Below, piece by piece: positions 17,010 through 24,784 of a DNA stretch of 32,183 nucleotides (position 1 is its first letter; every line of letters starts with the position of its first letter). The position numbers and the translations under genes were made by a program. The DNA is from Desulfobacterales bacterium. Lineage in GTDB: Bacteria > Desulfobacterota > Desulfobacteria > Desulfobacterales > Desulfobacteraceae. Below the pieces are notes generated by a model. It did no database searches and was not told where the DNA came from. It saw nothing but the letters and a program-made list of their open reading frames with translations. The stretch lies in the NCBI GenBank assembly GCA_022361395.1, contig JAKSAX010000453.1, forward strand, positions 1 through 32,183. The letters are read 5' to 3'.

Positions 17010-17537
17010 CTAAAGATTTTCAGCGGCCCAGAGTGCAGCCTGGAGCCTGCGTTTTACATTTATCTTTTTAAAAATATTGTGAAGATGGGTTTTCACGGTA
17101 TGGGGACTGATAAACAGCTCATCGGCAATCTGCTGATTTGAGAATCCCGCGGCAATAAGATCAAGAATTTCCCTTTCGCGGCGGGTCAGACCGGTATCAT
17201 CCTGGTTTTGCTCCCCGGACACATACTTGAACTCGCAATCCGTATCAAAGGCCAGGGCTGTGCCCCGGCCGGATACCCTTACCACTTCACCCTTTAATGC
17301 CACCTTGGCTTTATCCCCTTTCACCGCCTTCAGGGCCTCAAGGGGAATATCAATATCAATCTCCAGAGTGGTGCCTACAGCCAGGGGCAGATCAGTGGAA
17401 ATCAATGCACCTGTAGAGGAAATATTGCTGGTTTTCAACTTCAGCTTCGGCTTTTTCGCATCCGGATCGTTGACCCTGAGATTAACCGGCAGCTCAAGAT
17501 TAAACCGCTCGCTTCCTCTTTTATTGTTTGGCGTCAT
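17010..17537 (-). CDS. PilZ domain-LuxR helix-turn-helix fusion regulator
   Basis: The 175-residue protein joins two domains. Residues about 7-105 are a PilZ domain with both c-di-GMP-binding signatures: R7-G-S-E-R11 (RxxxR) and N38-I-S-S-T-G43 (N/DxSxxG). Residues about 116-175 are a LuxR/GerE DNA-binding domain (LTRREREILDLIAAGFSNQQ, then HTVKTHLHNIFKKINVKRR). It lacks a receiver or autoinducer domain, so c-di-GMP is the likely direct input. It lies directly upstream of the PEP-CTERM gene on the same strand (116 bases between), suggesting control of surface or matrix protein expression. The ribosome site is weak (GGGGA before ATG 17537). Domain calls are strong; the regulatory target is inferred. 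Confidence 0.87.
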   Translation of the reverse strand: MTPNNKRGSERFNLELPVNLRVNDPDAKKPKLKLKTSNISSTGALISTDLPLAVGTTLEIDIDIPLEALKAVKGDKAKVALKGEVVRVSGRGTALAFDTDCEFKYVSGEQNQDDTGLTRREREILDLIAAGFSNQQIADELFISPHTVKTHLHNIFKKINVKRRLQAALWAAENL

Positions 17538-17646
17538 ATCAGTATCCCCAACTTCAATTTAAGTAGATCATTCACTTGTATCGTAACGATAGCCCCGTGT
17601 CAATGATCCTTGCTTGGAATACGGGATGTGACGGACAATATTCTCA

Positions 17647-17665
17647 GCCCGGTAAAAGGCCGGGC
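17647..17665. terminator. Short GC hairpin after the TraR/DksA-like gene
   Basis: GCCCGG (17647-17652) and CCGGGC (17660-17665) form a 6-bp stem with a 7-base loop just past the stop at 17671 on the minus strand. There is no clear T tract on that strand, so termination is only possible. Confidence 0.3.
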
Positions 17666-17670
17666 ATCAT

Positions 17671-17937
17671 TTATTTCAACTGGCTGTCCTTGCTGCCCCG
17701 CCTGTTAATACCGGTTGCGTCTGCCTGTTGTTTTTCAAGTTCGGACTGGCAAAGCACACATAGCCTTACCCCTGGTATTGCCTTTCGTCTTGCCGCCGGG
17801 ATCTCTTCTTCGCAGAGTTCACAGTGGGTGAGGCTCTCTCCCCGGGGCAGCCGGCTTCTGGCCTGCTTCACCGCATCGTCAATCCCGGCATCAATCTGTT
17901 CCTGAACAGCCCCGTCACGGGCCCAGCCTACTGCCAT
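17671..17937 (-). CDS. TraR/DksA-type C4 zinc-finger protein
   Basis: The 88-residue protein has the four-cysteine finger of the DksA/TraR family: Cys39-x2-Cys42 and Cys60-x2-Cys63 (HCELCEEEIPAARRKAIPGV then RLCVLCQ). A short N-terminal helix (QEQIDAGIDDAVKQAR) precedes it. The size matches the small TraR/YbiI group rather than the about 150-residue DksA, so it lacks the long coiled-coil. Family members bind the RNA polymerase secondary channel; whether this one does is unknown. The start has GGGGAG upstream. It lies 17 bases after htpX on the same strand and is probably co-transcribed with it. Confidence 0.85.
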   Translation of the reverse strand: MAVGWARDGAVQEQIDAGIDDAVKQARSRLPRGESLTHCELCEEEIPAARRKAIPGVRLCVLCQSELEKQQADATGINRRGSKDSQLK

Positions 17938-17954
17938 AATAATCTCCCCGTTTA

Positions 17955-18896
17955 TCAGGACATGTTGTCCCAGAATGATTTTCCCTGCTCCTCCATGGTC
18001 TGCTTCCCGCCGGAACCGCAGCTTCCCGGCATCCCTCCTGAAGGGGGAACCGTTCCGGAGCGGGTCCCCGTAAGGCGGGCCACCCGCTCCTCAATGGGGG
18101 GATGGGTGGAAAACAGGTGCATCATTTTCCTTCCGGACAGCGGGTTGACGATAAACATATGGGCGGTGGAGGGATTGGCATCCGTCCGGGCGCCGCTGCT
18201 GTAGCTGCCCAGCTTGGACAGGGCACTGGCCAACCCACCGGGATTACCGGTAATCTGTGCGGCCGTGGCATCTGCAAGATATTCCCTGGATCTGGATACG
18301 GCCATCTGGACAATCATCGCCGCCACAGGGGCCAGGATGGAAACCACCATCACCCCCACAAAACCGAGACCGCCTTCATCATCATCGCTGCCCCCGAAAA
18401 AGGCAGAGAACCTGGCCATGGTCGCAATCCACATGATTGCGCCGGCAAGGGTGGCCACAATGGTGGAGATAAGGATATCGCGGTTTTTTATATGCCCCAG
18501 CTCATGGGCAATAACCCCTTCCAGTTCATCCTGGTCCATCAGGTTCATCAATCCCCTGGTCACGGCAACCACGGCATGTTCCGGATTCCTTCCCGTTGCA
18601 AAGGCATTGGGTGCATCTTCGGGAATCAGATACACCCGGGGCATGGGCAGATCCGCCTGGCGGGCCAGCCTGGCCACGGTATCAAATAATCCTGGTGCCT
18701 GGGACTGCTCAAGGGGCTGTGCCTTATACATTTTTAAAACAATTTTATGGGAGTACCAATAACTGCCCACATTCATGACGCCGGCAAAGATCAGGGCGAT
18801 AAACATGCCGGATTGCCCGCCCAGGATAAAGCCCAGAAAAAGGAACAGACCGGTCATGACAACCAGTAAAAGACCTGATTTAAAATGATTTCCCAT
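17955..18896 (-). CDS. htpX: Membrane zinc metalloprotease HtpX
   Basis: This 313-residue M48B protease of the inner membrane degrades misfolded membrane proteins. Two N-terminal membrane segments (about 9-26 and 30-47) are followed by the PNAFATGRNPEHAVVAVTRG stretch and the zinc site H131-E-L-G-H135. Two further hydrophobic segments (about 142-160 and 178-200) come next, then the third ligand Glu205 in SRSREYLADATAAQ. Length and order match HtpX. The ATG at 18896 follows GGGGAGG. The C-terminal tail ends in a Gly/Ser-rich stretch with no recognisable domain. It forms a likely two-gene unit with the downstream TraR/DksA-like gene. Confidence 0.95.
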   Translation of the reverse strand: MGNHFKSGLLLVVMTGLFLFLGFILGGQSGMFIALIFAGVMNVGSYWYSHKIVLKMYKAQPLEQSQAPGLFDTVARLARQADLPMPRVYLIPEDAPNAFATGRNPEHAVVAVTRGLMNLMDQDELEGVIAHELGHIKNRDILISTIVATLAGAIMWIATMARFSAFFGGSDDDEGGLGFVGVMVVSILAPVAAMIVQMAVSRSREYLADATAAQITGNPGGLASALSKLGSYSSGARTDANPSTAHMFIVNPLSGRKMMHLFSTHPPIEERVARLTGTRSGTVPPSGGMPGSCGSGGKQTMEEQGKSFWDNMS

Positions 18897-19013
18897 GGAT
18901 TACCTCCCCAAAAAAGCAAGTAACGGTTCTTCCGGCCCCGGATACCTCCGGGGTAAGTATCACGGGAAATATAAATCCGGTCTGCAGAAAATCAACATGA
19001 TTTTTTGGTAAGA

Positions 19014-19472
19014 TTATGCCGGATCTGCCTGCCGGCCCTCCTTGGATGAGGAGAGGACAATGCTGGTCCGGGTCTGCCCGAACGGGCTGAACCTGGCCAC
19101 CAGTCCTTCGAGATCAGCCACGGAATCCGCCCGTACTTTTATAATGAAGGCAGCATTACCGCTGATATGATGACATTCAAGCACCTTGTCACATCTGCCG
19201 GCAGTGGTTTTAACCCGGTCGTAATGAACACTGGGGGCGTCCAGTTCAATAAAGGCCGTGACCTTTGATCCTGGGGGTTTCCTGCGGATCCGGGCATGAT
19301 ACCCGAGGATAATGCCGGCCTCTTCAAGCTTCCTTACCCGTTCGGTAACGGCAGGTGTGGACAATCCCACGACACGGCCCAGGCGGCTGTAGGAGATCCG
19401 GGCATCAGCCCTTAATGTGCTCACGATCTTCTGTCCGATGGCATCCAGCAGCTTGTCAGATTTAAGGTCCAT
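19014..19472 (-). CDS. Lrp/AsnC family transcriptional regulator
   Basis: The 152-residue protein has the usual Lrp plan. The N-terminal winged helix-turn-helix covers about 10-60 (DARISYSRLGRVVGLSTPAV then TERVRKLEEAGIILGY). The C-terminal RAM/AsnC ligand domain contains the CHHISGNAAFIIKVRADSVA stretch. It is divergently arranged with a LysE-type exporter, separated by about 120 bases. This is a classic arrangement in which the Lrp protein senses an amino acid and controls its export. The ligand is not predictable. The ribosome site is weak. Confidence 0.92.
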   Translation of the reverse strand: MDLKSDKLLDAIGQKIVSTLRADARISYSRLGRVVGLSTPAVTERVRKLEEAGIILGYHARIRRKPPGSKVTAFIELDAPSVHYDRVKTTAGRCDKVLECHHISGNAAFIIKVRADSVADLEGLVARFSPFGQTRTSIVLSSSKEGRQADPA

Positions 19473-19595
19473 TCACTGTCTTACTTTAATATTTGCAGGT
19501 ATTTCCCTTTAAAAACCGTTTATCCCCCATGTACAGGCAGGGTGCAGATGGGGTATGTTCTTCAGTCAATAAGACCGGATATTAGGGAACTATAC

Positions 19596-20216
19596 ATGGA
19601 GATCAATTATTTTATCAAGGGCATAATTATCGGATTTTCAATTGCCGCGCCTGTGGGGCCCATCGGGATACTGACCATAGACAGAAGCCTGCGGTACGGG
19701 CCCTCGGCAGGACTTGCCACAGGCCTGGGCGCAGCTGCGGCAGACGCCGTGTACGGCTGCGTGGCCGGTTTCGGCCTCACCTTCATATCCGGCTTTCTCC
19801 TGGCCTGGAACACCCCGATCCTGGGTATCGGCAGCCTCTTCCTGTGTTGGCTTGGGCTGGGATTTCTGCGCAACCCGCAGTCCGCATCCCCCCGGACGGG
19901 CAGCCGCTTCACCACCTATCCGTCCGCCTTTTTCTCCGCCTTTTTCCTCACCCTGACCAACCCCATGACCATCATGGCCTTTACCGCCATCTTCGCAGGC
20001 CTGGGCCTGGGAATGGCCGGTGAAAATTATCTGGCAGCGGGGATGCTGGTCTCAGGGGTATTTTCCGGCTCCGCACTGTGGTGGCTTATCCTGGCCGTTG
20101 GCACCGGGAGACTTAAACAAAGATTGGGGGACGGCATGCTGGGGCAGATCAGCAGGGCGGCAGGATTCATACTTCTGGGATTCGGGGTCTGGTCTATTTC
20201 CAGATTGGTAATGTAA
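19596..20216 (+). CDS. LysE/RhtB family amino-acid exporter
   Basis: The 206-residue inner-membrane protein has about six hydrophobic segments and the N-terminal family signature GFSIAAPVGPIGILTI (residues about 10-25), followed by GLGAAAADAVYG and LTLTNPMTIMAF. LysE-type proteins export amino acids or related small molecules by exchange with the proton gradient. I prefer the ATG at 19596, which places the hydrophobic start as in relatives; an earlier ATG at 19542 adds 18 polar residues. Neither has a strong ribosome site. The divergent Lrp/AsnC gene is its likely regulator. It ends right at the stop of the convergent nucleotidase gene with no space for a terminator. Confidence 0.88.
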   Translation: MEINYFIKGIIIGFSIAAPVGPIGILTIDRSLRYGPSAGLATGLGAAAADAVYGCVAGFGLTFISGFLLAWNTPILGIGSLFLCWLGLGFLRNPQSASPRTGSRFTTYPSAFFSAFFLTLTNPMTIMAFTAIFAGLGLGMAGENYLAAGMLVSGVFSGSALWWLILAVGTGRLKQRLGDGMLGQISRAAGFILLGFGVWSISRLVM

Positions 20217-20816
20217 TCAGGTGGCCAGGGGCTTAATATCTTCCCAGGACATGCATCGGACCAGGCGGTCATGGTCCGTACAGCCCCGATTCCACGGACG
20301 GTCTTTCAGGGCCGTGGTTACCCCCATCTCCTCTGCCAGGAATAATGCCATCTCCCCGGAATCCTCAACAGCCAGGTCATAGGTCCGGGCCGCCAGGTCT
20401 GACTTGGAAACCGCAACAGCAGGATCATTCCCCGGCCGGTTGTACTTGTCCACCATGATGAACTCATTATAGGTAACCCCGTGGCGGTCCAGCCATTCCA
20501 GGGTCACGTCCCTGGCTGAGGTCGGCCGGCCGGTTACAATCTCAATGCAATGCCCCTGTCCGGACCAGGCGTTCAAAACATCAATTGCCCCGTCCACAGG
20601 AGCAAAGCCCAGAAGCAGGTCATGCTGATGCACCAAGTCAAAAAAATAGTGGAACTCATTGTCCGTAAGCTGAAAAGAGGCCCTGAGATCAAAGGTGGTC
20701 AGGTTCTCAAAAGGCACGGTCCTGCCGAACTCCTCCCGGACGATCCGGGTATAGGTCTCCGTGGTCCTTGAAACCACATCATCCACATCCACATAAATTC
20801 TCTTTGACCGGCTCAT
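20217..20816 (-). CDS. HAD-superfamily 5'-nucleotidase-like phosphatase
   Basis: The 199-residue cytoplasmic protein has all four HAD motifs: I, D10-V-D12 (IYVDVDDVVS); II, Thr in EIVTGRPTSAR; III, Lys in VDKYNRPG; and IV, Asp in DLAVEDSGEMALFLAE. The small helical cap between motifs I and II and the overall size resemble the 5'(3')-deoxyribonucleotidase (NT5C) group, but the exact substrate is not certain. I chose the ATG at 20816 behind AGGAG at 11 bases; an in-frame GTG at 20828 overlaps that ribosome site. It converges with the LysE-type gene with no gap and diverges from the ModF-like gene. Confidence 0.75.
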   Translation of the reverse strand: MSRSKRIYVDVDDVVSRTTETYTRIVREEFGRTVPFENLTTFDLRASFQLTDNEFHYFFDLVHQHDLLLGFAPVDGAIDVLNAWSGQGHCIEIVTGRPTSARDVTLEWLDRHGVTYNEFIMVDKYNRPGNDPAVAVSKSDLAARTYDLAVEDSGEMALFLAEEMGVTTALKDRPWNRGCTDHDRLVRCMSWEDIKPLAT

Positions 20817-21015
20817 GGTGCTGCACACTCCTGGTTAATATTGCCGGTATATTCTCATTATCCCATGCCCAAATCAAGCGTTACCGGAAATCATACTGTC
20901 CGAGCATGTAAAATCGTAAACCGGAGATCAAAAATGGGGGATATTACCATCCCGGCTCTATCCTTTTCCCCCTATCCGGCTTTTTCTCTTGCCAGGCCTG
21001 ACTGAAATTGGTTCA

Positions 21016-22416
21016 ATGCCTGCCATGAAAATAAAAAACTATACGTCCCACGGGTTAACCATAGATAGATTTGAAGCGATTCCGGGCCAGGCCTGGTGTA
21101 TCCTGGGCAGCAACCGGTCCGGCATTGACGCTTTTGTGGAGCTGTTTTCCAAAGGCAAACCGGCAGAACCCGATCAACACCCGAGACATATCCAATACCC
21201 TGAAAATTTCGGGATTTTCTCCTTTGAAAGCCAGCAGACCCTCTTTGAACAGGAGTTGAAAAAGGATGAGACGGATTTTATGGACCGCATTGATCCGGGA
21301 ACCCCGGCACGGCGTTTTTTAAAATCTCCTGAAGCCCACATGGATCTTATCAGGGCCCTGGCCATGGACAGGGTATTGGATCAGGGATACCGGCAGCTGT
21401 CCACGGGACAGTCCAGGAAACTGCTTCTCCTGGCCCAGATCACCCGGGGAAAACAATGCCTGATCATCCAGGCCCCCTATGAGGGACTGGATGCTGCCGG
21501 GTGCAAAGAGCTGGACAAGGCGCTTTCCCGTTGCCATGATTCAGGCATCCAGCTGATTGTCACGGTACATAACCCCGGGGACATCCCGTTCTGGGCCACC
21601 CATGTGGGGGTACTGGACCAGGGAGCCATGGTGCTGTCCGGGAACAAGGATGAGGTCGTGAAAAAACTTGACCGGATACCGGAAACCGCGGATTTCAAAG
21701 CCTCTGTCCTGGACCTGGGTATAAAACCGCAGCCGGACCGGGAAGGCCGGGAACTAATCCGGCTTAAAAACGGGACCGCAGGGTACCAGGGAAAGACCGT
21801 GTTCAAGGGGGTTGACCTGGCAATAAACCGGGGAGACCACACCCTTGTCACCGGTCCCAACGGCAGCGGGAAGTCCACCCTTCTTCACCTCATAACCGGG
21901 GATCATCCGGCCTGCTATCAAAACGATCTTAAACTTTTCGGCATAAAGCGGGGCACCGGGGAGTCCATCTGGGATCTGAAACGGAAAATGGGTATTGTCA
22001 GCCCGGATCTTCACAGGAACTATATTGTGCCGGGCAGCACCCTGGATTGTGTGCTTTCCGGGCTTTTTGACTCCATCGGCCTTTATACGGCCCCGTCTCC
22101 CGAAGACCGGTCCAGGGGAACGGCATGGCTGGAACGGATCGGCCTCGGCCCTGATGCAGGCACCCCGTTCCGCAGCCTCTCCTATGCGGACCAGCGCCTG
22201 GTCCTCATTGCCAGGTCCCTGATCAAGCTGCCGGATCTCCTCATCCTGGATGAGCCCACCCAGGGGCTTGACCGGGCAAACCGGGAGGCGGTTCTGGATT
22301 TTCTTGAACAGGTGGCGGAAGAGCAGTTGAGTACCATCCTCTACGTCAGCCACAGGCAGGATGAATTCAGGAAATTTTTTGTGTCAAACCTGGACATGAG
22401 TATAGCCGGGGGATAA
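21016..22416 (+). CDS. ModF-like double ABC ATPase with degenerate first domain
   Basis: The 466-residue cytoplasmic protein has two tandem ABC ATPase domains and no membrane part, as in the ModF/PhrA group (linked to molybdate transport or photorepair, true role unclear). The second domain is complete: Walker A GPNGSGKST at 280-288, a signature-region SYADQRLVLI, and Walker B LLILDEPTQGLD, followed by the His switch VSHRQ. The first is degenerate: GSNRSGID at 31-38 has Ile in place of the Walker A Lys, and Walker B reads CLIIQAPYEGLD with Gln152-Ala153 in place of Asp-Glu, although the signature LSTGQ is kept. Similarity to E. coli ModF extends through SNDLTLFG- and GESIWDLKR-like stretches. 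The TTG at 20989 is a less likely start. Confidence 0.85.
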   Translation: MPAMKIKNYTSHGLTIDRFEAIPGQAWCILGSNRSGIDAFVELFSKGKPAEPDQHPRHIQYPENFGIFSFESQQTLFEQELKKDETDFMDRIDPGTPARRFLKSPEAHMDLIRALAMDRVLDQGYRQLSTGQSRKLLLLAQITRGKQCLIIQAPYEGLDAAGCKELDKALSRCHDSGIQLIVTVHNPGDIPFWATHVGVLDQGAMVLSGNKDEVVKKLDRIPETADFKASVLDLGIKPQPDREGRELIRLKNGTAGYQGKTVFKGVDLAINRGDHTLVTGPNGSGKSTLLHLITGDHPACYQNDLKLFGIKRGTGESIWDLKRKMGIVSPDLHRNYIVPGSTLDCVLSGLFDSIGLYTAPSPEDRSRGTAWLERIGLGPDAGTPFRSLSYADQRLVLIARSLIKLPDLLILDEPTQGLDRANREAVLDFLEQVAEEQLSTILYVSHRQDEFRKFFVSNLDMSIAGG

Positions 22417-22467
22417 ATCCCGGTCAAAACGGTGTTACCGGCAGCTTTATTGATAGCACTCAGCCCG

Positions 22468-23631
22468 TCAGGCCCGCCGTTCCTTAATCCCCGTATACAG
22501 AGGCACAATTAGAAAGCCGGCCGCACCCAGAACCACCCCTTTCCATCCCATGGCCTCATAACCGAAACCGGCCATTGTAATACCGATCCACCCGCCGGCG
22601 TAGTAAAACATGACGTACAGGGCATTGGCCCGGCCCTGGCTGTGGGACAGCTTGCCGTTCAGCAGCCCCACTGCAGTGGCATGGATGGTAAAAAAACCCG
22701 CACAGGTGCACAGCAGGCCTGCAATAACGGCCCAGACGGAAGGGATCAGCAACAGCCCCATGGCAAGGCCTAGCATGAGACACCCCATGATCATGGTATT
22801 GCCGCCGCCGAATTTCATGGAGATCCGGCCGGTTAAGGGGCCTAAAAACACACCCAGGATATAGACCAGGTACACCAGGGTGATCATCTCCGTGGAAAAG
22901 TTAAAGACCGGGCCTGACAGCCGGTAGGGCAGATAGTTAAAAATGGGGGAGAAGATGAGCAGGCCGGCTGCCCCGCATAAATACAGGGGAAAAAGATCTT
23001 TCCTGCAGACCAGCGCCTGGAAACCCTGGGACGGACCGTCATCCTTGATTTGAGCATCGCTCTCTCCCATTTCTCCGGCCCTGGGCAGGAGAACCACTGC
23101 CAGGACCGTTGTGATAATAATCAAAACTGAGGCTGATACAAAGGCATACCGCCAATGCAGAGGCGGGTGAATCCATCCCCCGAGAAGCCTGCCGCCCAGC
23201 CCTCCCAGGACCGTTGCAGCCACATAGGTTCCCATGACCACGGACAATCTCTCCTGGGGCAGGTTCTTGGCCAGCCAGGCCGCAAGGCTGGTGGTCAATG
23301 CCGGCAGGAACAATCCCTGGATCAGCCTGGCACCTGCGAGGATGTTAAAATCATGGGTCAACGCACAGACAAAACCGCCGGCAGCCACAAAGATCCCCCC
23401 GGCGCAAAGGATAGGATGAATGGAAATCCGGTCCGACAGAAATCCGAAAAAGAGATTGGACATGACAATGCCCAGGATCACCAGGGAAACCGTCAGGGAG
23501 ACCCGGACCGTGGAGACCTGAAATTCCGCCTCAAGCACAGGGAGAATGGGCTGGGTGATATAGATATTGGTAAAGGCGGCCGTGACCAGGGCACAGACGG
23601 CCATTTCCAGTCTGAAAGATTTCTTTTCCAT
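22468..23631 (-). CDS. Major facilitator superfamily (MFS) transporter
   Basis: The 387-residue inner-membrane protein has about 12 hydrophobic segments in two halves and the conserved MFS loop FGFLSDRISIHP after segment 2, with the ARLIQGLFLPALTTSLA motif in segment 4. The early stretch YITQPILPVLEAEFQVS is typical of drug/proton-antiporter-like members related to YnfM/YgaY. Substrate is unknown; efflux of a small molecule is a reasonable guess. The central loop (MGESDAQIKDDGPSQG) marks the join of the halves. The ribosome site is weak (AGG before ATG 23631). It converges with the ModF-like gene and diverges from the methyltransferase gene. Confidence 0.9.
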   Translation of the reverse strand: MEKKSFRLEMAVCALVTAAFTNIYITQPILPVLEAEFQVSTVRVSLTVSLVILGIVMSNLFFGFLSDRISIHPILCAGGIFVAAGGFVCALTHDFNILAGARLIQGLFLPALTTSLAAWLAKNLPQERLSVVMGTYVAATVLGGLGGRLLGGWIHPPLHWRYAFVSASVLIIITTVLAVVLLPRAGEMGESDAQIKDDGPSQGFQALVCRKDLFPLYLCGAAGLLIFSPIFNYLPYRLSGPVFNFSTEMITLVYLVYILGVFLGPLTGRISMKFGGGNTMIMGCLMLGLAMGLLLIPSVWAVIAGLLCTCAGFFTIHATAVGLLNGKLSHSQGRANALYVMFYYAGGWIGITMAGFGYEAMGWKGVVLGAAGFLIVPLYTGIKERRA

Positions 23632-23685
23632 GGACCTGATTAAATAAAACCTGTGATTTTTTCAAGGGATATTTCAAAACAAGTG

Positions 23686-23714
23686 TTGACCCGGATGAGG
23701 CTTCATAATATTAA
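23686..23714 (+). promoter_or_regulatory. Candidate promoter for the methyltransferase gene
   Basis: TTGACC (23686-23691) and TATTAA (23709-23714) with a 17-base spacer would start a transcript near 23721, giving a leader of about 180 bases before the ATG at 23902. Confidence 0.45.
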
Positions 23715-23756
23715 GGCCCCATGAAACGTGACTAATCCCTCATAAGTTTATCCATA

Positions 23757-23809
23757 AAGCAGAGGAACTGGTTCCGGAGAGCCGGAACCGATACTCTACC
23801 TGTCTGCTT
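23757..23809 (+). ncRNA. Structured leader upstream of the methyltransferase gene
   Basis: A perfect 8-bp stem, GGTTCCGG/CCGGAACC (23770-23777, 23782-23789), is capped by AGAG and enclosed by AAGCAGA (23757-23763) pairing with TCTGCTT (23803-23809). A competing AGAG/CTCT pairing is also possible. It is followed by TATTTTTC. A second structured part (GTGC-loop-GCAC near 23853-23867) lies closer to the gene. I cannot match it to a known riboswitch. It may be a regulatory leader, an attenuator or a small RNA; the pairing is seen, the role is unknown. Confidence 0.35.
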
Positions 23810-23901
23810 ATTTTTCAACCCAGTTTTTATATACAACACCGGCGGGTCGGCCCGTGCATTTTTCGCACCGGTCCGGGTCTCCGGAGATTCAGAGGTGAAT
23901 A

Positions 23902-24732
23902 ATGAATATTACCGATATCATTGAGGCAAACAAAAAACCGGATATTTACACCCCGGGAACGGCAATCATGTGGACAGATGACCATATTTCAAAACAACTG
24001 CTGGACGTGCATCTGAGCCAGGATACAGACCTGGCTAGCCGGAAGACTCCAGCCATAGAATCCACCGTTAACTGGATACTTGGCCGGGTCCCGGAAAACC
24101 CGTTGGATATCCTGGACCTGGGGTGTGGTCCGGGGCTCTATACGGAACGGCTGGCCCAAAGGGGACACAGGGTTACAGGGGTGGATTTTTCATCCGGTTC
24201 CATTGCCCATGCCAAAGCGTCGGCCAGGGAAAAAGGGCTGGGTATCACCTATCTCAACCGGGACTACCTGACCCTGGACAGTGAAGAAAGATATGATCTT
24301 GTTATGATGATTTTCACTGACTTTGGGGTGCTGGCACCGGACGACCGCTGCAGCCTCCTCAAAAAAATCCATAACGCCCTCAGACCCGACGGAATATTTA
24401 TTTTTGATGTATTAAATACCGGATGGAACAGCCAGCCCCGGCCCGGTTCCTGGGAAACCTCTGAAAGCGGATTCTGGCGGCCCTGCCCTCACCTGGTGTT
24501 AAACAGGGGGTTTTACTATGAAACGGAAGGGGTTGCCCTGGACCAGCATATTGTTCTGGATGACAAAGGGATTGAGGTATACCGGTTTTATATACATACC
24601 TTTTCCCATGGAGATATTGAAACCCTTGCTGCAGACCACGGGTTTCAATCCGCCGCCTGTACAGACGGGCTGATTCCGGCAGGTGAGCTTTACCGGTCAG
24701 AGGACCTGACCTTCTGCGTCATCAGGAAGTGA
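23902..24732 (+). CDS. SAM-dependent class I methyltransferase
   Basis: The 276-residue protein carries a Rossmann-type methyltransferase domain: motif I ILDLGCGPG at 70-78, the acidic end of strand 2 in VTGVDFSSGSI, and motif IV-like YDLVMMIFTDFGVL, followed by LRPDGIFIFDV. The C-terminal half is a beta-rich region (YYETEGVALDQHIVLDD, YRFYIHTFSHGDIE) similar to those in small-molecule methyltransferases. The substrate is not identifiable. The ATG has GAGGTG upstream. The gene is monocistronic, with its own candidate promoter, a structured leader and a strong terminator. Confidence 0.88.
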   Translation: MNITDIIEANKKPDIYTPGTAIMWTDDHISKQLLDVHLSQDTDLASRKTPAIESTVNWILGRVPENPLDILDLGCGPGLYTERLAQRGHRVTGVDFSSGSIAHAKASAREKGLGITYLNRDYLTLDSEERYDLVMMIFTDFGVLAPDDRCSLLKKIHNALRPDGIFIFDVLNTGWNSQPRPGSWETSESGFWRPCPHLVLNRGFYYETEGVALDQHIVLDDKGIEVYRFYIHTFSHGDIETLAADHGFQSAACTDGLIPAGELYRSEDLTFCVIRK

Positions 24733-24737
24733 ACATG

Positions 24738-24778
24738 ATCAGGGTATCCGGTTTTCGCCGGATACCCTGATGTTTTTT
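24738..24778 (+). terminator. Strong intrinsic terminator of the methyltransferase gene
   Basis: ATCAGGGTATCCGG (24738-24751) pairs perfectly over 14 bases with CCGGATACCCTGAT (24758-24771) around a TTTTCG loop and is followed by GTTTTTT. It lies five bases after the stop at 24732. Confidence 0.95.
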
Positions 24779-24784
24779 ACCGGC

